In this document: positions 44,568-52,948 of the stretch, in pieces
Position numbering within the stretch: position 1 is the stretch's first letter
Layout of the letters: each line of letters starts with the position of its first letter
NCBI GenBank assembly: GCA_963729275.1
Contig: CAVSNH010000001.1
Span: forward strand, 1-64,000
Direction of reading: 5' to 3'
Origin: CAVSNH01 sp963729275
Lineage (GTDB): Bacteria > Actinomycetota > Acidimicrobiia > Acidimicrobiales > RAAP-2
Length of the DNA stretch: 64,000 bases
The notes under the pieces: generated by a model
The model's input: only the letters and a program-made list of their open reading frames with translations
The model's database searches: none
What the model was told of the DNA's origin: nothing
Translations under genes and position numbers: made by a program

Positions 44568-44963
44568 ATGGTCGCTTACACCTATCCGCTGTTGAGCATC
44601 TTCTGGACGATGCTTGAGTTCTTCATCTTCTTCCTTTGGATCTGGTTGCTCATCGTCATCTTCGGCGACATCTTCCGGAGTCATGATTTGGGTGGATTGG
44701 CCAAGGCCCTATGGGTCCTCTTCGTCATCATCGTCCCGTACCTCGGCGTGCTTGTGTACCTCATCGCTCGGGGCGGCAGCATGCACGAGCGAGCAGCGGC
44801 CCAAGCTCAACGCCAGCAGCAGGCCTTCGACGACTACGTTCGCCAGACGGCCGGCGGGTCGAGCCAGGTCGAAGAGCTGGCCAAGCTGGCCGATCTCAAA
44901 GCCAAGGGTGTGCTGAGCGACGCCGAGTTCGAGGCCCAGAAGGCGAAGCTCCTGAGCGCCTGA
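44568..44963 (+). CDS. PLDc_N and SHOCT domain membrane protein (copy A)
   Basis: Protein of 131 aa: two N-terminal helices (FFIFFLWIWLLIVIFGDIF and ALWVLFVIIVPYLGVLVYLI) as in phospholipase D N-terminal-type membrane modules, a Gln-rich helix, and a C-terminal SHOCT domain (LAKLADLKAKGVLSDAEFEA). No phospholipase domain is present. SHOCT is a short oligomerisation-type domain. A good AAGGAG precedes ATG 44568. Its second half is nearly identical to the inverted copy at 46483-46878. Confidence 0.85.
   Translation: MVAYTYPLLSIFWTMLEFFIFFLWIWLLIVIFGDIFRSHDLGGLAKALWVLFVIIVPYLGVLVYLIARGGSMHERAAAQAQRQQQAFDDYVRQTAGGSSQVEELAKLADLKAKGVLSDAEFEAQKAKLLSA
44757..44950 (+). repeat. inverted repeat arm A (194 bp)
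   Basis: This segment matches the reverse complement of 46493-46686 with about 7 mismatches by eye (about 96 percent). It covers the 3' halves of the two SHOCT genes, which flank the 475-aa membrane protein gene. Confidence 0.85.
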
Positions 44964-44974
44964 CTGGCGCCTGA

Positions 44975-44988
44975 CCGGCTCGAGCCGG
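44975..44988. terminator. palindrome between convergent genes
   Basis: CCGGCTCGAGCCGG is a perfect 14-bp palindrome 11 bp after the SHOCT copy A stop and 23 bp before the end of the convergent gene. It can fold on either transcript and may be a bidirectional terminator. Confidence 0.4.
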
Positions 44989-45011
44989 CCAATTGGGCGG
45001 CGCGGCTCCGG

Positions 45012-46439
45012 TCAGGTCGAGGGCCGAGGATCCGTTGAGGAGATAGTGGCGGCCGTACCACCGTCGTCGTGTGGCGCCCCGTCGGACGGTGGCTTCACGC
45101 TGGCCAGATAGACCTCGGCCACGACGACCAGGCCGCCGACCAGGAGGAAGCTCAGCCAGGAGATGCTCACCAGCAGCAGAACGATGGCCGCGACCACGGC
45201 CACGCCGAGCTGCAGGAGCGAGGCATGGTCGGCGATCCAGGCCAGGGTCGCACGCCCGCCTTCACCGTGCAGATGCCACGCCACCGCATCCCAGCCTCGA
45301 CGAACGAACGAACGGCCAGCCACTGCCCAGCGGTAGGGACCCGTCACCAGGCATACGACGATGACGGCCAGCGCAATCCACAGCACGCAAGCCGTCGAGA
45401 CGTAGAGGCCGTGGAGGAGCTCGCCCAGGACGTGGTGTGCCACCTGCGGATTGTTGGCCTTTTTGGACAGCGCCCCTTGCTCGTAGATCACGAGGCGCCG
45501 GACCACGATGGTGAGGAGGGTGACCACGACGGCGAGCTGTAGCAAGGTCCGGCGCCGACCGACGGACAGCCACAGAGCGAGCACGATCAGCACCACGGTG
45601 AGGATCGGGAGGAGGATGGTCAACCGGTCGAAGGCGCCGACCCCTCGTTGGGCCAGCGACAGTTGATCCGACTTGACCAGGGTGATCTGTCCGAAATCAC
45701 TTGGCAGGGAGACCCCGAGGGCATGGGACAGCCTGTCGATGGCCTTCTGCGGAAGCTCAGAGCTCGTGATGGTGGGCAGGGTCACGTGGTGGCCGGTCAG
45801 GCTTGAGGCGAGCCCCGATACCTGACTGAGCGCCTTGTTGATGAGGGGAACGGTATTGAGCACGATGTAGCCGTGTGACGTGCTCAGCAACACCGTGTTA
45901 TGGCCGCGGAGCACTGCAACCACCTGCTCGTGGGTCGTCGTGAGCATCTGCGTCCAGAACGCCTGAAAGCGGTCCGACGCGATCACCTTGGTGATCTGGT
46001 TGCCGACCGCTTGCTGGCTGGCCTGAGCGATCGGACCGGCGACGAAGCTGACCTTGGCTGGCAATACCTCTGCGATGCGGTGCTTGACGTCGAGCGCGGC
46101 GTAGAGCTCGGTTGTCGAGCGGTTGGCAATGGCCTGGTCTACGGAGTGCTCATGGAGGATCGGGCTGACGGTCCCTACGAACACGGTCGTGTCGAGGAGC
46201 GTCCGGTGCGCCCACACCACCGTCACCGATAGGACGACGAGCAGACAGCTGAGGGCGACGAGGACCCCGACGATGCCGCGCCGCAGACGACGCTTGCGGG
46301 GCTTCGTGGCTCGCTCGAGCTCATGCTGGAGCTCGTCGCGCTCGGCTCGGAGCCGACTCACTTCTTCGCTGAGCGGCCCTTCTCCAATGGGGTCGGAGTG
46401 AGGGACGGCCGCTTTCTCCTCGGGAGCGTCAGGATTCAT
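45012..46439 (-). CDS. polytopic membrane protein with coiled coil, unknown function
   Basis: Protein of 475 aa. A charged N-terminal coiled coil (LSEEVSRLRAERDELQHELE) is followed by a first helix (GIVGVLVALSCLLVVLSVTV), an extracytoplasmic domain of about 190 residues, then helices in pairs at roughly 275-335 and 345-440. The plan is like other actinobacterial membrane proteins with no assigned function. It is bracketed by the two SHOCT paralogues and ends convergently with copy A. I do not recognise a family. Confidence 0.75.
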   Translation of the reverse strand: MNPDAPEEKAAVPHSDPIGEGPLSEEVSRLRAERDELQHELERATKPRKRRLRRGIVGVLVALSCLLVVLSVTVVWAHRTLLDTTVFVGTVSPILHEHSVDQAIANRSTTELYAALDVKHRIAEVLPAKVSFVAGPIAQASQQAVGNQITKVIASDRFQAFWTQMLTTTHEQVVAVLRGHNTVLLSTSHGYIVLNTVPLINKALSQVSGLASSLTGHHVTLPTITSSELPQKAIDRLSHALGVSLPSDFGQITLVKSDQLSLAQRGVGAFDRLTILLPILTVVLIVLALWLSVGRRRTLLQLAVVVTLLTIVVRRLVIYEQGALSKKANNPQVAHHVLGELLHGLYVSTACVLWIALAVIVVCLVTGPYRWAVAGRSFVRRGWDAVAWHLHGEGGRATLAWIADHASLLQLGVAVVAAIVLLLVSISWLSFLLVGGLVVVAEVYLASVKPPSDGAPHDDGGTAATISSTDPRPST

Positions 46440-46482
46440 CGGATCGCTCCCCGACGCTGTCAGCCAATGGGGTGGGTCGGCG

Positions 46483-46878
46483 TCATGCGAGAAGCTTCGC
46501 CTTCTGGGCCTCGAACTCGGCGTCGCTCAGCACACCCTTGGCTTGGAGATCGGCCAGCTTGGCCAGCTCGTCGACCTGGCTCGACCCGCCGGCCGTCTGG
46601 CGAACGTAGTCGTCGAAGGCCTGCTGTTGACGCTGGGCTTGGGCCACTGCTCGCTCGTGCATGCTGCCGCCCCGAGCGATGAGGTATACGAGGACGCCGA
46701 GGATAGGGATGATGAGCACGAAGATGAACCACAGAGCCTTGGCTCCGCCCCCCATGTCGTGGCTGCGGAAGATGTCGCTGAAGATGGTGATGAGCAGCCA
46801 TATCCAGATGATGAAGACGAAGATCTGGAGCATGGTCCAGAAGATGTCGAGAATCGGGTACGTCGTCGTGGCCGTCAT
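46483..46878 (-). CDS. PLDc_N and SHOCT domain membrane protein (copy B)
   Basis: Protein of 131 aa with the same layout as copy A: helices FVFIIWIWLLITIFSDIF and ALWFIFVLIIPILGVLVYLI, Gln-rich helix and SHOCT end (LAKLADLQAKGVLSDAEFEA). The second half differs from copy A by only a few residues, while the first half has diverged clearly. It lies 43 bp upstream of the 475-aa membrane gene on the same strand and may be its operon partner. ATG 46878 is preceded by AAGGACAA. Confidence 0.85.
   Translation of the reverse strand: MTATTTYPILDIFWTMLQIFVFIIWIWLLITIFSDIFRSHDMGGGAKALWFIFVLIIPILGVLVYLIARGGSMHERAVAQAQRQQQAFDDYVRQTAGGSSQVDELAKLADLQAKGVLSDAEFEAQKAKLLA
46493..46686 (-). repeat. inverted repeat arm B (194 bp)
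   Basis: Reverse-complement partner of 44757-44950; see arm A. Identity ends where the membrane-helix coding parts of the two genes begin to differ. Confidence 0.85.
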
Positions 46879-47702
46879 GGATTGCCGTTGTCCTTCTGTC
46901 GGTTCACGCTGCCCCGCGTGTTGGGTCGGAGATCCTCACCATCGAGGATTTATGTGCGCTATCCGGTATTCACCCGAGCCCGCACGGTGTGCGGTACCGC
47001 CGGCCAAAAGGCACGATCATCGGCACCACGTGTTCCCGCCGTCCTCAGCTCGATCGCGATAGGTTACGCCATTCGCGGTCGCGATGACTGGAGTGGGGCC
47101 CTTACGGCTCGACCTCGTCCATGCTCTCGGAAGTTGGCTCACGAAAGCGACTTCGGGCGTTGTGGATGGCCTCTCCGACCTTGGTGTCCGACGCCTCGTG
47201 CTGTGCGGCGTTATGGCATCGATTTCGGCGATCATGCTTCGGATTGCGGACGCCGTGGGCGAGAGCGGGATTACGTACGTCGGACTGACTGCCGAGCGGA
47301 ACAGGCGAGAAGAGTGACGCCGGGGTCGTGAGATCGGAATGGGGACAGAACGACATGGGCGGCCCAAGAAGTGGCCGCGTCATCGGGCGCCACGATCCGC
47401 CCGGCATTTCTCGAGTAGCCACCGTTGGGAAGACCGCGGTCTCCGTCTCCGTGGAAGCGCTCAGGACGGCGGACTGGTACGACTCGGTTTGGTTCTCTGA
47501 AGCCGCCAAAAGTGGTCCCACATCGCCGGTTGGCCAGCTCCACCTGTCGGGCCTCCTCCAGCGTCCGATGACCGGTCCATTAGGTCCAGCAGGAATGCCC
47601 TGCTTCGGGCTCGGATCCAAGAGGCGTGTGATCAGGTCGAACGTAGGTGTATTTCAAGCTTGCTCACAGCTGACTCCAAGGTTTGAGGGGAAGCCTTCAG
47701 CA
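46879..47702. other. 824-bp region without a supportable gene
   Basis: Base composition falls relative to the core. Open frames exist on both strands (for example 47084-47317 on + and 47271-47543 on -), but none has a ribosome site, codon bias or recognisable motif. A stretch near 47505-47560 (AAAGTGGTCCCACATCG, then GGTTGGCCAG) is reminiscent of the non-coding ends of IS21-type elements, which would make this a transposon scar, but the match is from memory and weak. Confidence 0.4.
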
Positions 47703-48248
47703 GTGACGTTGCTGCTTAGCAGGAGTGCGGTCGGCGAACCGCGTCAGGATCCGGCCCGTCGGGCAGCGATGGCGCGTCTGGCACGCTACGGCGCCACCTC
47801 GGTCGTTGCCTTTGCCATCAGCGAGATCACGCTCCTCGCCCTCTACGCCAGCAAAACAACCGGGGCAACGGTTGCCGCAGTCGTGGCGAATCTGGTGGGC
47901 ACGGTCCCTTCGTACCTGATCAGCCGCTACTGGATCTGGAACGATGCGCCGCGGGCCCGCCCTGGCCGCCAGGTCGCCATGTACTGGGCCACATCGATCG
48001 TATGCATCGCCGGAACCAGCCTCGCAACAGGGGCCATTGCCGGCCTGGTGCCGCCCGGACATCGCTTCCACGTGGTCATCGCAGGCGTCGGGTTCCTGGT
48101 GGTGAACATCGTGTTCTGGTTGGCCAAGTTCGCGGTCTACCAGCAGGTTATTTTTCCGGTGCACGAACCGAGAGTGGACCTGTCGACCGGACGTGTACCG
48201 ATTGCCGGGTCGGCACCAGCCCCTTCTGTCGTGACTCAGGAGGCATGA
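47703..48248 (+). CDS. GtrA family membrane protein
   Basis: Four-helix protein of about 181 aa. GtrA pattern: ARLARYGATSVVAFAISEIT, VAAVVANLVGTVPSYLISRYWIW (the S-Y-x-x-x-R-x-W-x-W block), then two more helices and KFAVYQQVIF. GtrA-type proteins are thought to move polyprenyl-linked sugars in cell-wall or O-antigen modification. GTG 47703 has AGGGGAAG eight bases upstream; ATG 47769 is an alternative that removes 22 residues. No glycosyltransferase is adjacent. Confidence 0.8.
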   Translation: MTLLLSRSAVGEPRQDPARRAAMARLARYGATSVVAFAISEITLLALYASKTTGATVAAVVANLVGTVPSYLISRYWIWNDAPRARPGRQVAMYWATSIVCIAGTSLATGAIAGLVPPGHRFHVVIAGVGFLVVNIVFWLAKFAVYQQVIFPVHEPRVDLSTGRVPIAGSAPAPSVVTQEA

Positions 48249-48492
48249 GTGGTCCTGGGCTAGCTCACTGGGGTGTCCCCTCGCGCCGCATCAGCGCCAC
48301 TTCGACGCCAGCCATCCGCCCTGTGTGAGCTCAGGAAGAAGGCAGCCTCACGTCGGCTGGATGGGAGGCCCAACAGTGTTGGAGGAGCAGCCAATAGGGC
48401 AGAGCTCCATGTGACGAGTAGGTGACATCTCGGAGCCGGGTTGGCGGCGCCAGCACCGGCCACATGTAACTGCCGTCATCGCCATCGGCACC

Positions 48493-48882
48493 TTGTCGAT
48501 CATCGGAGTTGCGGCCGTGCCAGCTGGGGCAGGTGGCACGCTCCACCTCAAGCCCAAGACCCTGAAGTTTCCGGCTGGCACCGTGGCGGGCGGCCCGTGC
48601 GAGGGATCCGGGTGCAGCTACGCCGAAGTGAACGTCGTCAACGACACTTCGGTTGCCGAGACGATCACTGGCGGCTCAACTGCCAGCACGATCTTCTGGG
48701 TGACGTGGGGCGGGACGTGCAATGTCGACGACGACTACATCGTCGCGGCTGACTCTTCTCGCACCGTGCAATTTGGATTCGAGCCAACGGCGGCAAACAC
48801 CGCTTATGTGAGTACAGGAACGCTGGAGTTCTCGAACCACGCACAGCTTTCGCTGAAGCTCAAGGGTCGAAGCGCCAGGTAA
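48493..48882 (+). CDS. small secreted beta-sandwich protein, start uncertain
   Basis: From TTG 48493 the product is 129 aa. The body resembles a single ASH/Ig-like domain: TLHLKPKTLKFPAGTV, VNVVNDTSVAETITGGS, FGFEPTAANTAYVSTGTLEF, and KLKGRS at the end. It has two Cys near the start and one later. The codons just upstream (from 48466) encode a signal-like stretch, VTAVIAIGTLSIIGVAAV, yet no ATG, GTG or TTG lies there, back to an in-frame stop at 48412. So the true N-terminus uses a rare start, or the gene has lost it. Confidence 0.55.
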   Translation: MSIIGVAAVPAGAGGTLHLKPKTLKFPAGTVAGGPCEGSGCSYAEVNVVNDTSVAETITGGSTASTIFWVTWGGTCNVDDDYIVAADSSRTVQFGFEPTAANTAYVSTGTLEFSNHAQLSLKLKGRSAR

Positions 48883-48939
48883 CTCGGTGACGCTTCAGTC
48901 CTACTTCCAGCGGCGACGTCCTGCGAGTAGGGTTCGCGC

Positions 48940-49125
48940 ATGATCATCTGGTCCTACAAGTTGGAGCGGTTCGACCTGACTGCAAAGGGCGGTCCCACCG
49001 CTGTCGAGGCGGAACTCAACCAGTTGGGAGAGCAAGGCTGGGAGCTCGTCGGCATCCAAGCCGTCGGGGAGCATTCCTACGTCATCTGCAAGCGGCCGGT
49101 CGATTTGGGAGAGTCGGCCGAATAA
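48940..49125 (+). CDS. DUF4177-like small protein
   Basis: Protein of 61 aa with the short DUF4177 plan: WSYKLERFDL, a helix, LNQLGEQGWELVGIQAV and a final strand YVICKRP. Function of the family is unknown. ATG 48940 follows GAGTAGGG. It stands alone. Confidence 0.7.
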   Translation: MIIWSYKLERFDLTAKGGPTAVEAELNQLGEQGWELVGIQAVGEHSYVICKRPVDLGESAE

Positions 49126-49249
49126 TCATCGGCTGGCGGGCACCGTGGGATAGGTGTTTCCCGATCCACGATTGAGTCAGCCATTCCGAGGTACACGCTG
49201 ACCCAGATCAGCGGGTCGAGGACTGGCCTTGCCTTGGTACGCTCGTCTG

Positions 49250-49609
49250 ATGAGGGATTCCGGCGGGATTGCGAGCTTCTACCGCGCACTGATTCGGGCG
49301 CAAATGCTTCGCACATGCAGTCAGTGTGGGCACTCGTGGAAAGTGTGGCGCTATGACACCAGGCGCCATTTTGTGGAACCGTCGGACCACTTGCCGATGG
49401 GGTTCGCGCAGGCTGAGGCGATAACAAACAAGGCGGTCTACCGGAAACGAGTCGACGAGGCTGGGCGACGAAGCAACGAGAATCAAGATCAGGTTGGAGT
49501 GAGGTCCATGCTCAGCCAGTGCCCGAAATGTAGATCGGACAGGTTCTCCCAGCACCGGATATGGAGAGTGTCGAAAGCTGACTACAGGGGCGACAATGAT
49601 GACGACTGA
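49250..49609 (+). CDS. zinc-ribbon-like protein, unknown function
   Basis: Protein of 119 aa with two C-x2-C knuckles, CSQCGHSW near residue 24 and CPKCRSDRF near residue 93, that could form one zinc ribbon across a long charged insert. The rest is basic and polar with no membrane segment. No family recognised. ATG 49250; an open TTG lies upstream at 49229. Confidence 0.5.
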   Translation: MRDSGGIASFYRALIRAQMLRTCSQCGHSWKVWRYDTRRHFVEPSDHLPMGFAQAEAITNKAVYRKRVDEAGRRSNENQDQVGVRSMLSQCPKCRSDRFSQHRIWRVSKADYRGDNDDD

Positions 49610-49666
49610 GCGCAGTTCGGTCACCACTTCGTAACACCCCTGAACAATGGCAGAGTTGCGCTCGCA

Positions 49667-49951
49667 TCAATCTCCACCGCTGCTCTCGCCGAAGGCATCC
49701 CAGGCTGCCTCCTCCTCGCGATCGGCATCGAATGGCTTGCTGTCGGCGTCGTCGGCGCGTTGCAAGCCGTCGACGTCTCTGGGGGCTGTCTCCGGCAGCT
49801 CTACGAGCTGCCCGGTGTATGGAGTAGTCGGTGGAGGATCCTGTGCCTCGACACGGCCGTCTCGAACGAGCGCCGTGGGCGTCCCAGAGGAGATCCAACG
49901 AGCTTCGTGGGCCCCGTACGGATCCACATACCAGCCTTCTTCTTCCATCAC
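49667..49951 (-). CDS. DUF2510-like short protein
   Basis: Protein of 94 aa. The N-terminus has the pattern G-W-Y-x-D-P-Y-G-x-H-E-x-R-W with TPTALVRDGRVEAQDPPP, as in small actinobacterial proteins related to DUF2510. The C-terminal half is acidic and probably disordered. No membrane helix is attached, unlike many DUF2510 proteins. Antisense frames here are shadows. Confidence 0.6.
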   Translation of the reverse strand: MMEEEGWYVDPYGAHEARWISSGTPTALVRDGRVEAQDPPPTTPYTGQLVELPETAPRDVDGLQRADDADSKPFDADREEEAAWDAFGESSGGD

Positions 49952-50036
49952 ATCTCCTCTGAAGAGATGACCGGCTTTCAGTCGTCTGGGCTGCAGCGAA
50001 CGATGAGCACCCAGTCTTGCTCAGTGGTGGCAGCCC

Positions 50037-50477
50037 TTATCGCGTTGCCGAAGGTGCCACGGCCTGAGTCGGCCACGGGTCGTCGAGAACCCCGAGCTGG
50101 ATGAAGAGGCCGAGGTTGTCGGCGCCTATCCATTCACTGACGACCCTGTCACCTTCGAAGTGCATGATGTTGACGAACCACCCCTCAACTGCCCGCCCGG
50201 TCGGAGGGCGTCCGAGATGACCTCCTGTGTCCCTCCCGCGAAATGTGACCCTGAGCACCACCGTGTGACCGCTCACGATCAGCTCTTCGACAGTGAGGTG
50301 CAAGTCGGGGAATGCCTGGTGGTATCGGCGGATGGGCTCGACTCTGGCGGATGGCCTCGTCCCGAACGGATTGACGTAGCTCTCGCTATAGAGGTCGGCG
50401 GCCGCCTCGTAGTTGCGGCCATTCCATGCCTCCTCGACGAAACTCCGCACCTGCGTCTCGCGTTCGGCCACGTTCAT
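50037..50477 (-). CDS. SnoaL-like ester cyclase family protein
   Basis: Product of 146 aa with the NTF2/SnoaL-like fold: VRSFVEEAWNGRNYEAAADL, YHQAFPDLHLTVEELIVSG, VVLRVTFRGRDTGGHLG, and WIGADNLGLFIQLGVL. Members include polyketide cyclases and many enzymes of unknown substrate. ATG 50477 places the family helix directly at the N-terminus; ATG 50540 would add 21 residues. No polyketide genes are nearby. Confidence 0.75.
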   Translation of the reverse strand: MNVAERETQVRSFVEEAWNGRNYEAAADLYSESYVNPFGTRPSARVEPIRRYHQAFPDLHLTVEELIVSGHTVVLRVTFRGRDTGGHLGRPPTGRAVEGWFVNIMHFEGDRVVSEWIGADNLGLFIQLGVLDDPWPTQAVAPSATR

Positions 50478-50977
50478 TCCCGGCCCCAATCCGATCCCTT
50501 GGAGGTCCAAAGCAACTCTCGGCTCATGATAAGTCGACATGGGTATGGGGCCGGCAAGGTCCAGTGCCTGCCTGACCACCGGCTATGGCGCGCCATCTAC
50601 CAACTCGTGCTTGCCGACGGTTCACTGACCTGGACCAGCACATGGGGCGACCAAGGTAGGTAAGGACCGTCCCGCTCGACAATCGGCAATCCCGAGCTGT
50701 CGCTGGCTTCCTCGGGCTACGGTGAATCAGGTGATACCGATCCCCAGGCGAGGCTGCTGCTCACCCGCGAGTAGGGACTGCGAAGTCAACCAGCGGTGAT
50801 CCGACTGGGTGACGGAGTCCGGCTACGAAGAACCGACAAGCAGGGGGGATCGTTCACCAGTACCGGCTGGTGGCGTGAGCTCGTCAAATGAGCCGTGCGG
50901 CCCGGCCCCTCGTCGACGATGGCTCCTCGTGACCTCTTGGGACGCACCCTCTGATCTGGCCAAGTTAGGGTCGGGAC
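50478..50977. other. 500-bp intergenic stretch
   Basis: Between divergent genes. Apart from the possible N-terminal extension of the ester cyclase (to 50540), I see no gene, repeat or clear promoter. Confidence 0.5.
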
Positions 50978-52471
50978 ATGCGGCGCGAGGTGGTCACGGG
51001 ATACTGCTGGCCGCAGTCGGTGTGTTCTGGCGATCAGGTTGGCTTGCACGTGTCGTCGTCCGCCGGGCGCCCGGTGCGCGTCGAGGTGGCGCGGGTCGGC
51101 GTACGGCGGGAGGTCGTGTTCAGTTCTGCGGCTGTCGCGGCCGATGAGCACGATACGCCGACGGACGCTTCCTCGAAGGGGTGCCGTTGGCCTGTGGCGC
51201 TCACCCTGGACGTCGACCCGGCCTGGCAGTCGGGCTACTACGAGGTTGTCATGGAGATCGATGTTGGCGACAAGGTACGGCGCGACTACGCGTTCTTTGT
51301 CGTGCGTCCCTCTTCTCGGGCGCGCATCGTGGTCGCACTCACGACGAATACCTGGCACGCCTACAACGATTTTGGCGGACCGAACCTGTACACCGGTGGC
51401 ACCCACGTTGCCATGCAGCGGCCGATGTCGGCGGGGTACCTCTACAAGCCACCGGGCAAGGGCCGCCGCGTGACGGGCACGGGCGCGCCTGATCCGCAGA
51501 ACGCCGCCCACGTCGGATATGTCCAGATCAACCACCTGTCGGGTTATGCCGGATCGGCGGGTTGGCCCGACTGGGAGCTGCCGTTCATCGAATGGGCCGA
51601 GCGCGAGGAGTTCGAGATCGGTGTGTGCACGAACGCGGATCTCGAGGAACATCCCGAGGTGTTGGACGGCGCGAGTCTGTATCTCTCTATCGGCCACGAC
51701 GAGTACTGGTCTCGCGGGATGCGCGACACGGTCGAAGCATTCATCGCCAGTGGTGGAAATGCGGCATTCTTCTCGGGCAATACCTCGTTGTGGCAGGTGC
51801 GCATCGAGGGCGACACTCACGACGTAATGGTCGGCTTCAAGGGCTTCTTCAAGAACGACCCGCTGATGGGGTCCGACCGCCAAGCGGAGGTGACGACGTT
51901 CTGGTCCGACGTTGTCGTCGGTCGTCCGGAGAACTCCATGACCGGTGTCACGTTCACCCGCGGGGGCTATCACCGCATTGGTCGCAATGTGACGGCCGGT
52001 CTCGGTGGCTACACCGTGCATCGCGCCGGTCACTGGATCTTCGACGGCACCGGGCTCGGCTATGGCGACGTGCTGGGTGCCGGCGCGACCGTCGTCGGCT
52101 ACGAGTGCGACGGGTGCGTGTTCACTTACCGAGATGGGCTGCCGTATCCAACCGGCGAGGATGGCACCCCGTCGACCTTCGAGATCCTCGGCACGTGCCC
52201 GACGCAACACTTCACACGTGAGACCGCGCCTCGTCCGCCCAAGCCGGGCGAACCGAGCGAATTGGAGTACATCGCGTCACGCGTATTCGGGACGCGTGAC
52301 CCCGAGGCGATGGAACGCATCCGTTACGGCCACGCAGTGCTGGGTGCGTACACGAACGAAGCCGGTGCAACAGTGATCACGTCGGGCTCGACCGACTGGG
52401 CTCACGGGCTGGCGGGGCGAGACCCGCAGATTGAACAGATCACCCGGAACATACTGACGAAGTTGGGGTAG
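50978..52471 (+). CDS. N,N-dimethylformamidase large-subunit-like protein
   Basis: Protein of 497 aa similar to the core of the dimethylformamidase beta (large) subunit, an iron amidohydrolase. The conserved block LYLSIGHDEYWSRGMRDTVE (H240 and E242) and a Tyr-rich segment (TNTWHAYNDFGGPNLYTGG) fit the family iron site, which as I recall uses two tyrosines and a carboxylate. It is shorter than the roughly 760-aa Paracoccus enzyme, lacking its N-terminal region, and no small-subunit gene is adjacent. Many genomes hold such stand-alone homologues with unknown substrate. Antisense frames across it are shadows. Confidence 0.75.
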   Translation: MRREVVTGYCWPQSVCSGDQVGLHVSSSAGRPVRVEVARVGVRREVVFSSAAVAADEHDTPTDASSKGCRWPVALTLDVDPAWQSGYYEVVMEIDVGDKVRRDYAFFVVRPSSRARIVVALTTNTWHAYNDFGGPNLYTGGTHVAMQRPMSAGYLYKPPGKGRRVTGTGAPDPQNAAHVGYVQINHLSGYAGSAGWPDWELPFIEWAEREEFEIGVCTNADLEEHPEVLDGASLYLSIGHDEYWSRGMRDTVEAFIASGGNAAFFSGNTSLWQVRIEGDTHDVMVGFKGFFKNDPLMGSDRQAEVTTFWSDVVVGRPENSMTGVTFTRGGYHRIGRNVTAGLGGYTVHRAGHWIFDGTGLGYGDVLGAGATVVGYECDGCVFTYRDGLPYPTGEDGTPSTFEILGTCPTQHFTRETAPRPPKPGEPSELEYIASRVFGTRDPEAMERIRYGHAVLGAYTNEAGATVITSGSTDWAHGLAGRDPQIEQITRNILTKLG

Positions 52472-52687
52472 AGCTGCGACACGGAGCTCATTTGGCCCGG
52501 GTCCTCGATCGGAGGTCGGGCACGGCGACTCGGGACGAGCGTTCGCCACGAGATCATCGGTCCCAAGAAGTCCCGATAACGGACGGAGCGGGCCCCTGGC
52601 AACGCCGGCTCGGTGGGGGCTGGCGGCAACTTCACCAGTCCCTTTCAAACCCGACCGAGCGGGTCCGCGGGGTTTCCCAGACTCAGG

Positions 52688-52801
52688 TCAGCGCCCCAGC
52701 CCTTTGCGGGTCTGCTCCTTCTCCTTCTTGGCTTGACGCTTCTCCTTGAGCGACTTGCCGGACTTCTTGGAGGCGGTCTTGCGGGGAGATTTGTCGGCCA
52801 T
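52688..52801 (-). CDS. 37-aa lysine-rich small protein
   Basis: Short gene encoding MADKSPRKTASKKSGKSLKE and a further Lys/Arg/Glu-rich stretch ending KGLGR. A strong AGGGAG lies five bases before ATG 52801 on the minus strand. Very similar tiny basic proteins (S-P-R-K...S-K-K-S-G-K-S-L-K-E-K-R) are scattered in actinobacterial genomes, which supports a real gene. Composition suggests nucleic-acid binding or disorder; function unknown. Confidence 0.7.
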   Translation of the reverse strand: MADKSPRKTASKKSGKSLKEKRQAKKEKEQTRKGLGR

Positions 52802-52948
52802 ATCAGCTCCCTTCTCTACTGGGAGCGTAGTCCCCAAACATCCCATCGGAGCAGTCGAGATTGCAGAGGGTGGTCAGCTTCCCTGCCGAGTGAGGTGCCC
52901 CTCACCCCCGATGGTCGGCAGAGTGATGCAGCCCATACCCTGGGAAAG

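Noticed and set aside
47084..47317. 77-codon plus-strand open frame
   Set aside because: No ribosome site, no motif and no coding bias; kept only as part of the gap description.
47495..47565. Possible IS21-type transposon end
   Set aside because: Similarity is from memory and short; no transposase or opposite end is visible, so it is not listed as a mobile element.
50786..52210. 474-codon minus-strand open frame
   Set aside because: Antisense of the dimethylformamidase-like gene, whose translation has clear family blocks.
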